From positions 372,001-436,000 of the forward strand of contig NZ_JAHXYH010000002.1 of assembly GCF_019970065.1 (NCBI RefSeq): a stretch of DNA of 64,000 bases. Direction: 5' to 3'. This DNA is from Chryseobacterium sp. OSA05B. GTDB taxonomy: Bacteria; Bacteroidota; Bacteroidia; Flavobacteriales; Weeksellaceae. Shown here in pieces: positions 7,149 through 15,067 of the stretch. A program made the translations under genes and the position numbers. The notes under the pieces are model-generated. The model saw nothing but the letters and a program-made list of their open reading frames with translations, was not told the origin of the DNA and ran no database searches. Every line of letters begins with the position of its first letter. Within the stretch, counting starts at the first letter, position 1.

Positions 7149-9548
7149 ATGAAAAATAAATTTCCTCTAGCAGCATATTATATAGGATTATCAGTATTAA
7201 TAACCAGCTGTCAAGTGAAGCTGCCGTCTAAGAGAACTCCTGAGCCTTCGAAATACGGACAGGTAGATAATTCTCCGGTAGTAAACGGATACCCGAAAAA
7301 AGCAGCTCCCTGGATCGTCATTTCAGACCGATCCAGAAATACGGCCTATCTCGATAAAAGTGACGAAAAGTCTTACAAAGAAGTTAAATTCCTGGAGCCT
7401 TTAATGGTTCTTAAAAACAGAGACGGAATGGTAAAAGTGGCGGAATATATTCCGGATGCTTTGATGAAAAAAGTTTCGTCCAAATCGATTAAAACCTACG
7501 GATGGATTCCGGAATCCGAACTTCTTCTATGGAATAATTCTTTAAAAAGCGAAAAGACAGGATATCCGGTAAGAGTAGCCGTAGTTCCGAATAACAGTGA
7601 AGTAGTTCGAAGCGCAGAAAGATATTACAAGAATGACTCTATCATGGTGTTCAATTCACCAAGTCTGATAGAAGCAGCCAATGTCAAAATTCCAAACGGA
7701 CAGATGGTGTACGTTTACAAACAGGCGGAAAACAATAAACGTTTTCTGGTAGGTAAAAAACCTTCTATTGATATGGACAGTATCAGCACAAGTCTTTACG
7801 GCTGGGTGGATTCCAATGTGATCTCTGCATGGGGCGAGCGTTCCGCAATAAAAGTGAAAAATGACACAAAAGTTACCGAGTCTTCTTTAGGAATACATGA
7901 AGGATATCCAGGGGCGGCAGATTCTGAAAGCAGAACAGCAATTCTTCTTACGGATACCAACAAGAGAACACCTCTTGAAAACATTTATCCAGTAAGTCTT
8001 GCTTTAAATGAAGCTCCGACACCGGATTCCAAAACAAAATATTTTACCAATATCCTGGATTATAGTAAAAACTATATTTTCAATGTTTTGGGTGAAGAGA
8101 TTTATTTTGACCGTTACAGAGAGATTACAGAAAGAAATAAGAATATCAACATCGTTTTTGCGCTGGATGTAAGTGCTCCTAATACACCTTATGCACCTAT
8201 CGTAAAATCCCTTCTTCAGGATCTTCAGCTTAGATTTGAGAAGCCTTCTTATTTCAATGACGTGAAATATGGTGTTGTTTTGTATAAAAATAATCCATGC
8301 GGAGAAAATGTTCTGGTTTCCAGTTTAAACAGAGATTACAGTAAGATTACAACATTTATTACCGAAAGAACCAATGAAATGAACTGTGCGAGCAACAGCG
8401 GATACCAGCCGGTAGGAGAGGCGCTTTCTGCCGCAGGAAACCTTCTTTCAAATGTTCCGGATGAAACCAATATTGTAGTTACTGTAGGTACTTCTGCCAA
8501 TCAGAGTGGCAATATGTATAGTGTAATCAGTTCCCTTACGCAGGCGCAGGCCAGACTGATCATGTTCCAGACCAGTGCAAGATCAGCAGATACCTACAAT
8601 GATTTTGTATTGATGGCAGAAAATGTAGTGACCAACACCGCGAAAAATATTGCTGAACTTAAAAAGCAGAAGATCATCAATCAAAACGATGTTCTTACCA
8701 AAAATAACTTTAGCCTGGTAGAAGGTGATGCAGGGTTCTTCTCACTGGATTATCCGAAGCAGAGTATGTCGCAGGGATTTGTCATTTTCCCTAAGAAAGG
8801 AGATGTTGCAACACCCGGTTATCTGAAAAAATCGGTAGACAGCCTTATTGCACAGGTTACTTTAGATAATGAGACAATCGATAAGTCACTTAATGAATAT
8901 TTCCACTCTTCAGTAGGAGCTGGAAGAACAGATGTAGATCTTAAATACAAATATCTGTTCCCGGGACTTACGAATCCGGTTTCTGCAGGTATTGCAGCAC
9001 AGCTGATCAATTATGGAAACCCGTTCCTGGTAAAAGGATATATTCCTAAAGAATTGAAAGAGGTTAAACCGAATATTGAAAAAGGGATTCTTATTTCTGA
9101 AACAGAATATGATAACCTGAAGAATTTCTATACAGAAGTTCATCTTAAGACCCAACCTGAAAGAGCTGATTTTAGCCAGTCTGCAGCCATTAAAGAGTAT
9201 ATCAGGATCCTTAAAAAGTATAATCCTACTTTAACATTCCTTGATAAATCCGAACTGTATGAAAAACCGATGTCTTATGCCGTAGGATTGAGTACAGGGT
9301 TTGATAATTCTGAGGAAGAACTGATGTCAAAATACAAATTGAAAGGTTGGAAAAAACCTAAGATCGTTTTAAAAGAAACGGTAAGAAAGTATTTCAAGGA
9401 TTATAAAGTACTGGCAGAGAGAATGCTTTCCCACAGAAACAACCCTGCAGTAAAGATCCAGCAGAACGGACAAACATTCTATTGGCTTAACGAATACTTT
9501 ATGCCAACCACTCAGATTGTTGAAGCACCGGAATACACCAAACATTAA
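7149..9548 (+). CDS. tssR: T6SSiii lipoprotein TssR
   Basis: A 799-residue lipoprotein. The signal peptide ends in LSVLITSC with Cys21 as the lipidation site. Residues about 50-130 and 150-230 look like two SH3-type folds (each closing with YGWIPESEL or YGWVDSNV). Residues about 330-500 resemble a von Willebrand A fold (NINIVFALDVSAPNTPYAPI, later NIVVTVGTSANQS), with the metal-site serine motif only partly kept. The C-terminal 250 residues are unassigned. Size, lipobox and operon position fit TssR, a T6SSiii-specific protein believed to sit in the periplasm or at the outer membrane. A terminator follows, so this ends the envelope operon. Confidence 0.8.
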   Translation: MKNKFPLAAYYIGLSVLITSCQVKLPSKRTPEPSKYGQVDNSPVVNGYPKKAAPWIVISDRSRNTAYLDKSDEKSYKEVKFLEPLMVLKNRDGMVKVAEYIPDALMKKVSSKSIKTYGWIPESELLLWNNSLKSEKTGYPVRVAVVPNNSEVVRSAERYYKNDSIMVFNSPSLIEAANVKIPNGQMVYVYKQAENNKRFLVGKKPSIDMDSISTSLYGWVDSNVISAWGERSAIKVKNDTKVTESSLGIHEGYPGAADSESRTAILLTDTNKRTPLENIYPVSLALNEAPTPDSKTKYFTNILDYSKNYIFNVLGEEIYFDRYREITERNKNINIVFALDVSAPNTPYAPIVKSLLQDLQLRFEKPSYFNDVKYGVVLYKNNPCGENVLVSSLNRDYSKITTFITERTNEMNCASNSGYQPVGEALSAAGNLLSNVPDETNIVVTVGTSANQSGNMYSVISSLTQAQARLIMFQTSARSADTYNDFVLMAENVVTNTAKNIAELKKQKIINQNDVLTKNNFSLVEGDAGFFSLDYPKQSMSQGFVIFPKKGDVATPGYLKKSVDSLIAQVTLDNETIDKSLNEYFHSSVGAGRTDVDLKYKYLFPGLTNPVSAGIAAQLINYGNPFLVKGYIPKELKEVKPNIEKGILISETEYDNLKNFYTEVHLKTQPERADFSQSAAIKEYIRILKKYNPTLTFLDKSELYEKPMSYAVGLSTGFDNSEEELMSKYKLKGWKKPKIVLKETVRKYFKDYKVLAERMLSHRNNPAVKIQQNGQTFYWLNEYFMPTTQIVEAPEYTKH

Positions 9549-9569
9549 TCATTAAATCTGATGATACCA

Positions 9570-9599
9570 AAAGCAGGAGTTTTTACTTCTGCTTTTTTT
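9570..9599 (+). terminator. Intrinsic terminator after tssR
   Basis: Stem AAAGCAGGAGT/ACTTCTGCTTT with one mismatch, a short T loop, and a seven-T tail, 21 bp after the tssR stop. Confidence 0.8.
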
Positions 9600-10080
9600 G
9601 TGGAATTTTGTAAGAGCCGGGATTTAGATGCTAGAGATTAGATTTCAGACATCAGATTTCAGACGTAAGACTTTTGGGTAAGGTTGAAATTGGGGAACGT
9701 CAATGGTGAATTTTGCTTCGTAAGTGAAAATGTGAATGAGAGATTCAAGAGACGAGATTTTAGATGACAGGCATCAGATTTTTGGATTAAGGTTGAGGTT
9801 GGAAACGTCAATTGTGAATTTTGCGTTGCAAATGAATGGTGAATAATGGATTCAAGAAACAAGACTTCAGATGTCAGACATCAGATTTCAGATATTAATA
9901 CCAACCGTCAACTAACACCACCTTTTACATTCTCCAACCCTAAAACTCTCAAACTCTCATACCCCGTATCCCGAAATTACAGCTCACAAACATCCCGAAA
10001 ATTCTTAAACACTCAACCTCTCCGATCCTCAAAACCCAAACTCCAAAAACCCCGATCTCAATATCCCAAACCCTACCTAA
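9600..10080. repeat. Intergenic mosaic of short dispersed repeats
   Basis: This gap of more than 700 bp before the first Hcp gene holds no convincing gene. About 9620-9900 is built from imperfect repeats of AGACATCAGATTTCAGA-type units and two minus-oriented copies of a stem-loop module (9699-9728 and 9807-9837). About 9900-10080 is C-rich on this strand, with runs such as TCCCGAAA and CCCCGATCTC. Related strings recur at 26.7, 36.7, 41.3, 44.6 and 46.1 kb. The 81-codon ORF at 9846-10091 is a translation of this repeat. Confidence 0.7.
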
Positions 10081-10179
10081 TTCTCAAATAAGTGTAAAAT
10101 TCTCTTATTTTCGTTGAAATACAGATACTTGGAAAGTCCCTTCCCATAATATATTGGGGAGGTTCTTAAATCCATAGTC

Positions 10180-10213
10180 GTAGAATTACTACAAGAAATC
10201 GTAGAATTACTAC
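10180..10213 (+). promoter_or_regulatory. Tandem palindromic operator upstream of tssD copy 1
   Basis: Two identical 13-mers, GTAGAATTACTAC, at 10180-10192 and 10201-10213, each with GTAG/CTAC arms. Their spacing is 21 bp, two DNA turns. The second is centred 56 bp before the first base of the -7 box. The same pair with the same geometry precedes the other two Hcp genes (18748 and 26048). It is probably the binding site of a dimeric activator. Confidence 0.75.
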
Positions 10214-10240
10214 AAAATATGAAATTTCTATTTAAATCCT

Positions 10241-10270
10241 TTTGGAATAGAAATAAGGGTTCTATATTTG
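10241..10270 (+). promoter_or_regulatory. Bacteroidota-type promoter of tssD copy 1
   Basis: A -33 element TTTG (10241-10244) and a -7 element TATATTTG (10263-10270) are 18 bp apart, matching the flavobacterial consensus TTTG-N17-23-TAnnTTTG. The start codon is 62 bp downstream of the -7 box start. Confidence 0.7.
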
Positions 10271-10324
10271 TTAAACAATCACACCACATCACAAAATATT
10301 AATTAAGTTTAAAATTTACCTAAC

Positions 10325-10729
10325 ATGGCAGGAAATTCAAGAGGAATCTTAAAATTCAATGGCGGAGAAGGACAGAAATTATTGAAACTGAATTACAGCG
10401 TATCCAGATCTACAGACGTTTCAGGACGTGTAGCATCAGATCCTTCCAATGCACTGATTAAAATTACAGTGGAAGCTACTGAAAAATCTGACATTCTGGA
10501 AAGTTTACTGAATGGAAAGTACAAACCTACCATTGGAGAAGTAACTTTCAACAAATCTCATGAAGAAGGAACGCTAATCACTCTGAGCTGGAAAAACGGA
10601 TATGTGGTTCAGCATCAGGTAAGTTTCGACGCAATAGACGAAAACAGCATGCTGATCAGTTTCGTAGTGAGCGCAGAAACTATTGACTACGGCAATTCCG
10701 AATTTAACGGATTATGGCCATCTAATTAA
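10325..10729 (+). CDS. tssD: T6SSiii Hcp tube protein, copy 1
   Basis: A 134-residue Hcp-type protein. It polymerises as hexameric rings into the inner tube that is fired from the cell. It opens MAGNSRGILKFNGGEGQ and closes EFNGLWPSN. It is the most divergent of three copies here: the C-terminal third (SWKNGYVVQHQVSFDA, ETIDYGNSEF) differs from copies 2 and 3, while residues 17-86 are almost invariant. Length is normal for the family. Its own promoter and tandem operator lie upstream and a strong terminator lies 31 bp downstream, so most transcription should yield Hcp alone. The VgrG gene follows. Confidence 0.93.
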   Translation: MAGNSRGILKFNGGEGQKLLKLNYSVSRSTDVSGRVASDPSNALIKITVEATEKSDILESLLNGKYKPTIGEVTFNKSHEEGTLITLSWKNGYVVQHQVSFDAIDENSMLISFVVSAETIDYGNSEFNGLWPSN

Positions 10730-10760
10730 GACACACTATTACACATCAACATTCATAGAA

Positions 10761-10791
10761 AAAGACTGTCCCTCAAAAGACAGTCTTTTTT
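10761..10791 (+). terminator. Intrinsic terminator between tssD copy 1 and tssI copy 1
   Basis: A perfect 10-bp stem AAAGACTGTC/GACAGTCTTT with an 8-nt loop and a T run. Readthrough or a separate promoter would be needed for the VgrG gene. Confidence 0.88.
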
Positions 10792-10896
10792 GCCTAAGGT
10801 GCTTTATCTGAAATCTTTACAATAGAAATATATCCTATCCGGTAGACATCGGATTGATATTTTTTTTATCTTTAATAAATCCAAACACAAAGATAT

Positions 10897-12837
10897 ATGA
10901 AAACAGAAACACAAAATGTTGCGAAAAATTCTTCATTTCGGCCGTCCCAAAATGCCGACGGAATCTCAGAAAATCACCATACGGGAATCAACAGGCTGGT
11001 CAAGCTGTCCCTGGTAGTGGAAGGGAAGATTATTAAATTCTATAAACATTTCAGACTAAAACAAAGCGCTCAGCGCCATCATGAGTTTACCCTTATATTA
11101 GCCCATGATGCATTAGGTGACCGCCAGACGCATACCCTGGAAGAAGCTAATAAATTTCTGGGAAAACGTCTGACCGCCGTAATTTCATATAAAGATATTG
11201 AGAACAGTCCCGAAAGAAATTTCGTGGGAATTATTACCAAAGTAGCCTTCAGTCAGGAAAAAATGAGCCTTGGAAATATAGTCTTGTCGGGATACAGTCC
11301 TACTGTTTTGCTGGATGGTGCTCCGCATGTTCAGAGTTTCGGAGGTGCACAGCCTGTCAATATGGGAATCATTGCTGAAGAAGTGATCAAGCAGGGCATC
11401 GATAAAAGTCGTTTTGATATCAGAATCGATACTAATGATTATTCTCAGATCATCTACAGCAGCCAGTATGATGAGACGCATTATAATTATCTCGCCAGGA
11501 TGGCTGAAGCCTATGGCGAACAGTTTTACTACGATGGTGAAGTTCTTCATTTCGGAAAACTTCCACCGCAGAACAAGCCTATAAAACTTTTTTACGGAAG
11601 CAATGCCGATGATATTAAAGTTGAATTAAAAGCCGTTCATACAAAACCTGAGTTCTATGGCTACAACAGCAGCCGGAACGAAAAACTCACTTCGGGAACA
11701 ACACCTGTGACTCACGTCAGTGATCTGGCGAAGACTGCATACGGACATAACGACAATATTTACAGAACACCGGCACTTCAGGCAGCTCCCATAAAAGCTT
11801 CAACCCATCTCGATATCGAACATTCCCAAAGAAGCACTTCGGGAAGTGAAGCCGTGAATGTCTTTTCGTTATCCGGTTCTACCAGTGTTCCATTTTTGCA
11901 TCCGGGATGCGTTGCTGATATTCAGATGAGGAAACCTGATAGCAGTGAGACCTCTTATTTTACCAGAATCATGATCACAGAAGCAGAACATGAGATCGAT
12001 ACGATAGGACATTATACCGGGAGCTTTGAAGCCATTGCTTCCGATACAGGCTATCTGCCTAAACCAGATTTTACTTCACCGAAAGCCGAACCTCAGATCG
12101 CAACGGTAATTTCCAACACCGATCCGGAAGGACAGGGAAGAGTGCAGGTAAGATTTGACTGGCAGACCAACGATACCACCCATTTCATAAGAATGATGAG
12201 CCCTGATGCAGGCGGTACAGACCAGATCACACAAAACCGGGGTTATGTCGCTATTCCAGAAGTAGGAGATCAAGTGATGGTCAATTTTGTTCACAGCCAT
12301 CCTGACAGACCTTTCGTGATGGGAGGAATGTTCCATGGCGGGATAGGATTGGGCGGTGGTGTAGACAACCGGGTAAAATCTATCCAGACCAGAAGCGGTC
12401 ACCGTGTGGTGTTCACAGAAGATGAAAGCATCATCATTACCGACAAATCCGGCAACGAGATCAATCTGGATACTACCGGAAGTAATATTACGATCACCGC
12501 TCCGGAAACCATGACCCTGAACTGTAAGAACATGAATATTAATGTGGGAGAGAATATGAATACGATTGTGGGAATGAATAAATCCAGCAGTATCGGTCTG
12601 AACAATACAGAAAGCGTTGGAGCTATGAAGCTTACTTCGGTCGTTGGAGATGCAAGTATGTTTATTACAGGTAAGCTGACAGAGATTATTGACGGAGATG
12701 TACACAGTGAGACGAAGAAGGGGAAAACCATATTAAACAATGAAGGAGGGATAGAAACCACTAGCAATGGAAAGATAAAAAAGGATGCTCAGGGAAATAT
12801 TGATAATAGAAGCGGAGAAATAGGAAAATCTCATTAA
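10897..12837 (+). CDS. tssI: T6SS spike protein VgrG, copy 1
   Basis: A 646-residue VgrG, the trimeric tip of the Hcp tube. The gp27-like base spans about residues 30-390 (NRLVKLSLVVEGKIIKFYKH near the start). An OB-fold/gp5-like region follows (DPEGQGRVQVRFDW, GDQVMVNFVHSHPDRPFVMG), then a beta-helical needle with repeats such as MNINVGENMNTIVGMNKSSS. No enzymatic extension is fused at the C-terminus, so cargo is likely carried by partner proteins. The N-terminus starts directly, unlike copy 2. The metallopeptidase gene begins 11 bp after the stop. Confidence 0.95.
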   Translation: MKTETQNVAKNSSFRPSQNADGISENHHTGINRLVKLSLVVEGKIIKFYKHFRLKQSAQRHHEFTLILAHDALGDRQTHTLEEANKFLGKRLTAVISYKDIENSPERNFVGIITKVAFSQEKMSLGNIVLSGYSPTVLLDGAPHVQSFGGAQPVNMGIIAEEVIKQGIDKSRFDIRIDTNDYSQIIYSSQYDETHYNYLARMAEAYGEQFYYDGEVLHFGKLPPQNKPIKLFYGSNADDIKVELKAVHTKPEFYGYNSSRNEKLTSGTTPVTHVSDLAKTAYGHNDNIYRTPALQAAPIKASTHLDIEHSQRSTSGSEAVNVFSLSGSTSVPFLHPGCVADIQMRKPDSSETSYFTRIMITEAEHEIDTIGHYTGSFEAIASDTGYLPKPDFTSPKAEPQIATVISNTDPEGQGRVQVRFDWQTNDTTHFIRMMSPDAGGTDQITQNRGYVAIPEVGDQVMVNFVHSHPDRPFVMGGMFHGGIGLGGGVDNRVKSIQTRSGHRVVFTEDESIIITDKSGNEINLDTTGSNITITAPETMTLNCKNMNINVGENMNTIVGMNKSSSIGLNNTESVGAMKLTSVVGDASMFITGKLTEIIDGDVHSETKKGKTILNNEGGIETTSNGKIKKDAQGNIDNRSGEIGKSH

Positions 12838-12848
12838 AACTTTAATCT

Positions 12849-14138
12849 ATGAGCAGAATAAGAATTGTAAAGGGAAAGATTTACGAAAAAGTAGAGGGAG
12901 ACCTTCAGTACTACTCTGAAACAGATATTATTGAAAACTCTGCTGATGTTTACTCTGAAGATAGTGCAAAAAGTATTTCACATCGCGGAAGTCCATCAAA
13001 ACCCCCTGCTGGGGAGATTAATGCGAAGTGTCTCGTTAAGTTCAGGCCTGGTGAGAAATATGTGGGACAATATGGATTTGACTGGATAAGGGTTGCCGAT
13101 ACAAAGTTAAATGGAGATACTCCGTATAAAGATATCATTTGCAATAAAAATGGAGTTCCACCGGATGCGAATGAATTCAGTCTTCTGAAAAACAGGTTTG
13201 ACAAATTACTGGTAGTACAGAAAAAAATAACCTATATTATTCCGGAGTTAAATTTATATCCTGGTTTTGAAGCACAATTGATTTTGTATATTGATATTCA
13301 GGAAAAACCTGAAAAAATTATTCTGAAATATGATAGTAAATATCTGGATCTGAGAGGGAAAAGTGAAATTAAGAATTTATCTGTCACACCATCTGGCAAG
13401 CCTCACCAGGAATATCTGACCGTATATGCTAAAGAAGCCTGCTCAAAAAATAATTATATAGAAGCTTACGCTATTGATAAAAATAAAAAAGAACAATTAG
13501 TGGGAAAATTAAAAGTCCTTCCTAATAAAACAGTTTTTAAGTTACCGGTTGTATTTGTTGGGGTAACCACTAATTTATCAGGCGTAAAAGGGAATGGTAA
13601 GACAGGCAGCTATATCGGAGAATATAAAAATTTATTTACTCTATACAGACAGGCTTTAGTAAAACCGGAATTAAAATACATTCAAAAGTTTGATGTATCA
13701 GCTGATCCGGAGGTGATGTCCTATAAAACTGCAGGAGGTATAGCGTATGAAAAAACGGTAGGTTCCAAAAAAAAATATTTGCATTATAGACTGGAAACTC
13801 TGCTTAATGCCAAACATCCTGAATTTAAAACTTATTATAAAGTATTTTTCTTTGCGGACTCTTGCCCGGGAACTGCCGGAGTAGCATTGCTGAATACCCA
13901 GTTGACCATTGTATTTACTCCAAGAAACCCAGCAACAACTGTTCATGAGCTGCTTCATGCAGTAGGCCTGCCTCATACCTGGGAAAAAGGGAATAAAGGG
14001 ACAGATATTAACGGATTTATTTTTGAGAAAAAGAAAACCGATAACGTGATGGACTATTCCTCAATACGATATTCTCTTTGGAAATGGCAGTGGAAAAAAT
14101 TACAAAGTAAAAGTACCAGCCATCAATATAAACCCTGA
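12849..14138 (+). CDS. Putative T6SS effector, metzincin-type zinc peptidase
   Basis: A 429-residue protein without a signal peptide, directly after VgrG. An N-terminal domain (1-105, starting MSRIRIVKGKIYEKVEG) may dock onto the spike. Residues about 115-230 look like a beta-sandwich. The C-terminal domain carries the full metzincin zinc site HELLHAVGLPH (H366, E367, H370, H376), followed by a Met-turn, NVMDYS (Met401). With the neighbouring lipoprotein this forms a plausible effector/immunity pair; the target would be periplasmic protein or peptide bonds. The zinc motif is seen directly; T6SS delivery is inferred from gene order. Confidence 0.8.
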   Translation: MSRIRIVKGKIYEKVEGDLQYYSETDIIENSADVYSEDSAKSISHRGSPSKPPAGEINAKCLVKFRPGEKYVGQYGFDWIRVADTKLNGDTPYKDIICNKNGVPPDANEFSLLKNRFDKLLVVQKKITYIIPELNLYPGFEAQLILYIDIQEKPEKIILKYDSKYLDLRGKSEIKNLSVTPSGKPHQEYLTVYAKEACSKNNYIEAYAIDKNKKEQLVGKLKVLPNKTVFKLPVVFVGVTTNLSGVKGNGKTGSYIGEYKNLFTLYRQALVKPELKYIQKFDVSADPEVMSYKTAGGIAYEKTVGSKKKYLHYRLETLLNAKHPEFKTYYKVFFFADSCPGTAGVALLNTQLTIVFTPRNPATTVHELLHAVGLPHTWEKGNKGTDINGFIFEKKKTDNVMDYSSIRYSLWKWQWKKLQSKSTSHQYKP

Positions 14139-14144
14139 TTTACA

Positions 14145-14822
14145 ATGAAAAGATTAATTTTAATAACACTCCTCTGTATGCTGTTCTCATGTAACGGACA
14201 GGATCAAAATAAAAAAACGATCAATAACAAAACAACAGAAACTTCCAAAATGCAAAATATAAACATAAAGTCCTGGAAAGAAAAAGCTGTCAATTATATG
14301 AAACATCACAATGAGGATGGTGAAAATATAACGCTGGATCCCCCGTACTATCTATTTAAAGAAGTTGATGATCATAAGAAGCTTGTAGAATTTTCAGGGG
14401 ATGACAAAGATGGTTATTCCCTGAAAGAAACCCTTCCTGATCCTAATATTTATAATGATATAAAATTCTACAGACCGGATGGAAGCATTCAATATACGTT
14501 TAGAACCTTAATTGTAAATCCAAATATTGTAGTAGGCGAGCATATAGAGTACAGCGGTAAAGGAGAAGAAGTTAAAAAAACAAATTATGATGAAGGTTTT
14601 CAGTCTTCTCCGGAGAAAATAATTAAGTTTATAGAATCACGTAACGGGAGTATAAAAAATGAACTGACTATTATTGACCGTGAGAGAAAGAATAATATAA
14701 GTACATGGCATATTGAATTTTTAAACTCCAAAGAAGGAAAAGTAAATGTTTTAACCTTAGAAGATCATACTTTGAAAATTTTAAAGTCTGAAGAAAGGGA
14801 CTCTGATTTTTTACAGGATTAA
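14145..14822 (+). CDS. Lipoprotein, candidate immunity protein to the metzincin effector
   Basis: A 225-residue lipoprotein: signal peptide with lipobox CMLFSC (Cys16), a short polar linker, then a soluble domain of about 180 residues with no family I recognise. It starts 7 bp after the effector stop, so the two genes are almost certainly co-transcribed. A periplasmic lipoprotein beside an exported peptidase fits self-protection in the compartment where the toxin would act. The immunity role is inference. Confidence 0.65.
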   Translation: MKRLILITLLCMLFSCNGQDQNKKTINNKTTETSKMQNINIKSWKEKAVNYMKHHNEDGENITLDPPYYLFKEVDDHKKLVEFSGDDKDGYSLKETLPDPNIYNDIKFYRPDGSIQYTFRTLIVNPNIVVGEHIEYSGKGEEVKKTNYDEGFQSSPEKIIKFIESRNGSIKNELTIIDRERKNNISTWHIEFLNSKEGKVNVLTLEDHTLKILKSEERDSDFLQD

Positions 14823-14973
14823 ATAATGCTTGGAGAATTTGTTTTTCTCTATTAGTGATCATTTTCAATTTAAAAATTATCATCCCAAACAAAATCACCA
14901 CCAAAAAACTTATTACTTCTCTAATCAAAGAATTAACTATCTTTAACCCTACATGCATTTTGTATAAAAAAGA

Positions 14974-14981
14974 TATATTTG
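14974..14981 (+). promoter_or_regulatory. Possible -7 element upstream of clpV
   Basis: TATATTTG matches the TAnnTTTG consensus, 94 bp before the clpV start in a 245-bp gap with no gene. The nearest upstream TTTG (14959) is too close for a standard -33 element, so this is a weak call. The palindromic Hcp operator is absent here. Confidence 0.35.
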
Positions 14982-15067
14982 TAAAAATGTATTTTTTGAC
15001 AGATCGCACCAAATAATCTGATACAACGATAAAGAACACAGACATATTAATATTAGAAAAATTATAA

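Noticed and set aside
9846..10091. 81-codon plus-strand ORF rich in Ser, Pro and Lys.
   Set aside because: It lies wholly in dispersed repeat DNA whose relatives elsewhere are broken by stops; composition follows the repeat.
12076..12705. 209-codon minus-strand ORF inside VgrG copy 1, and similar long shadows inside VgrG copy 2.
   Set aside because: They are antisense shadows of a strongly recognisable gene and have His/Ile/Ser-rich nonsense composition.
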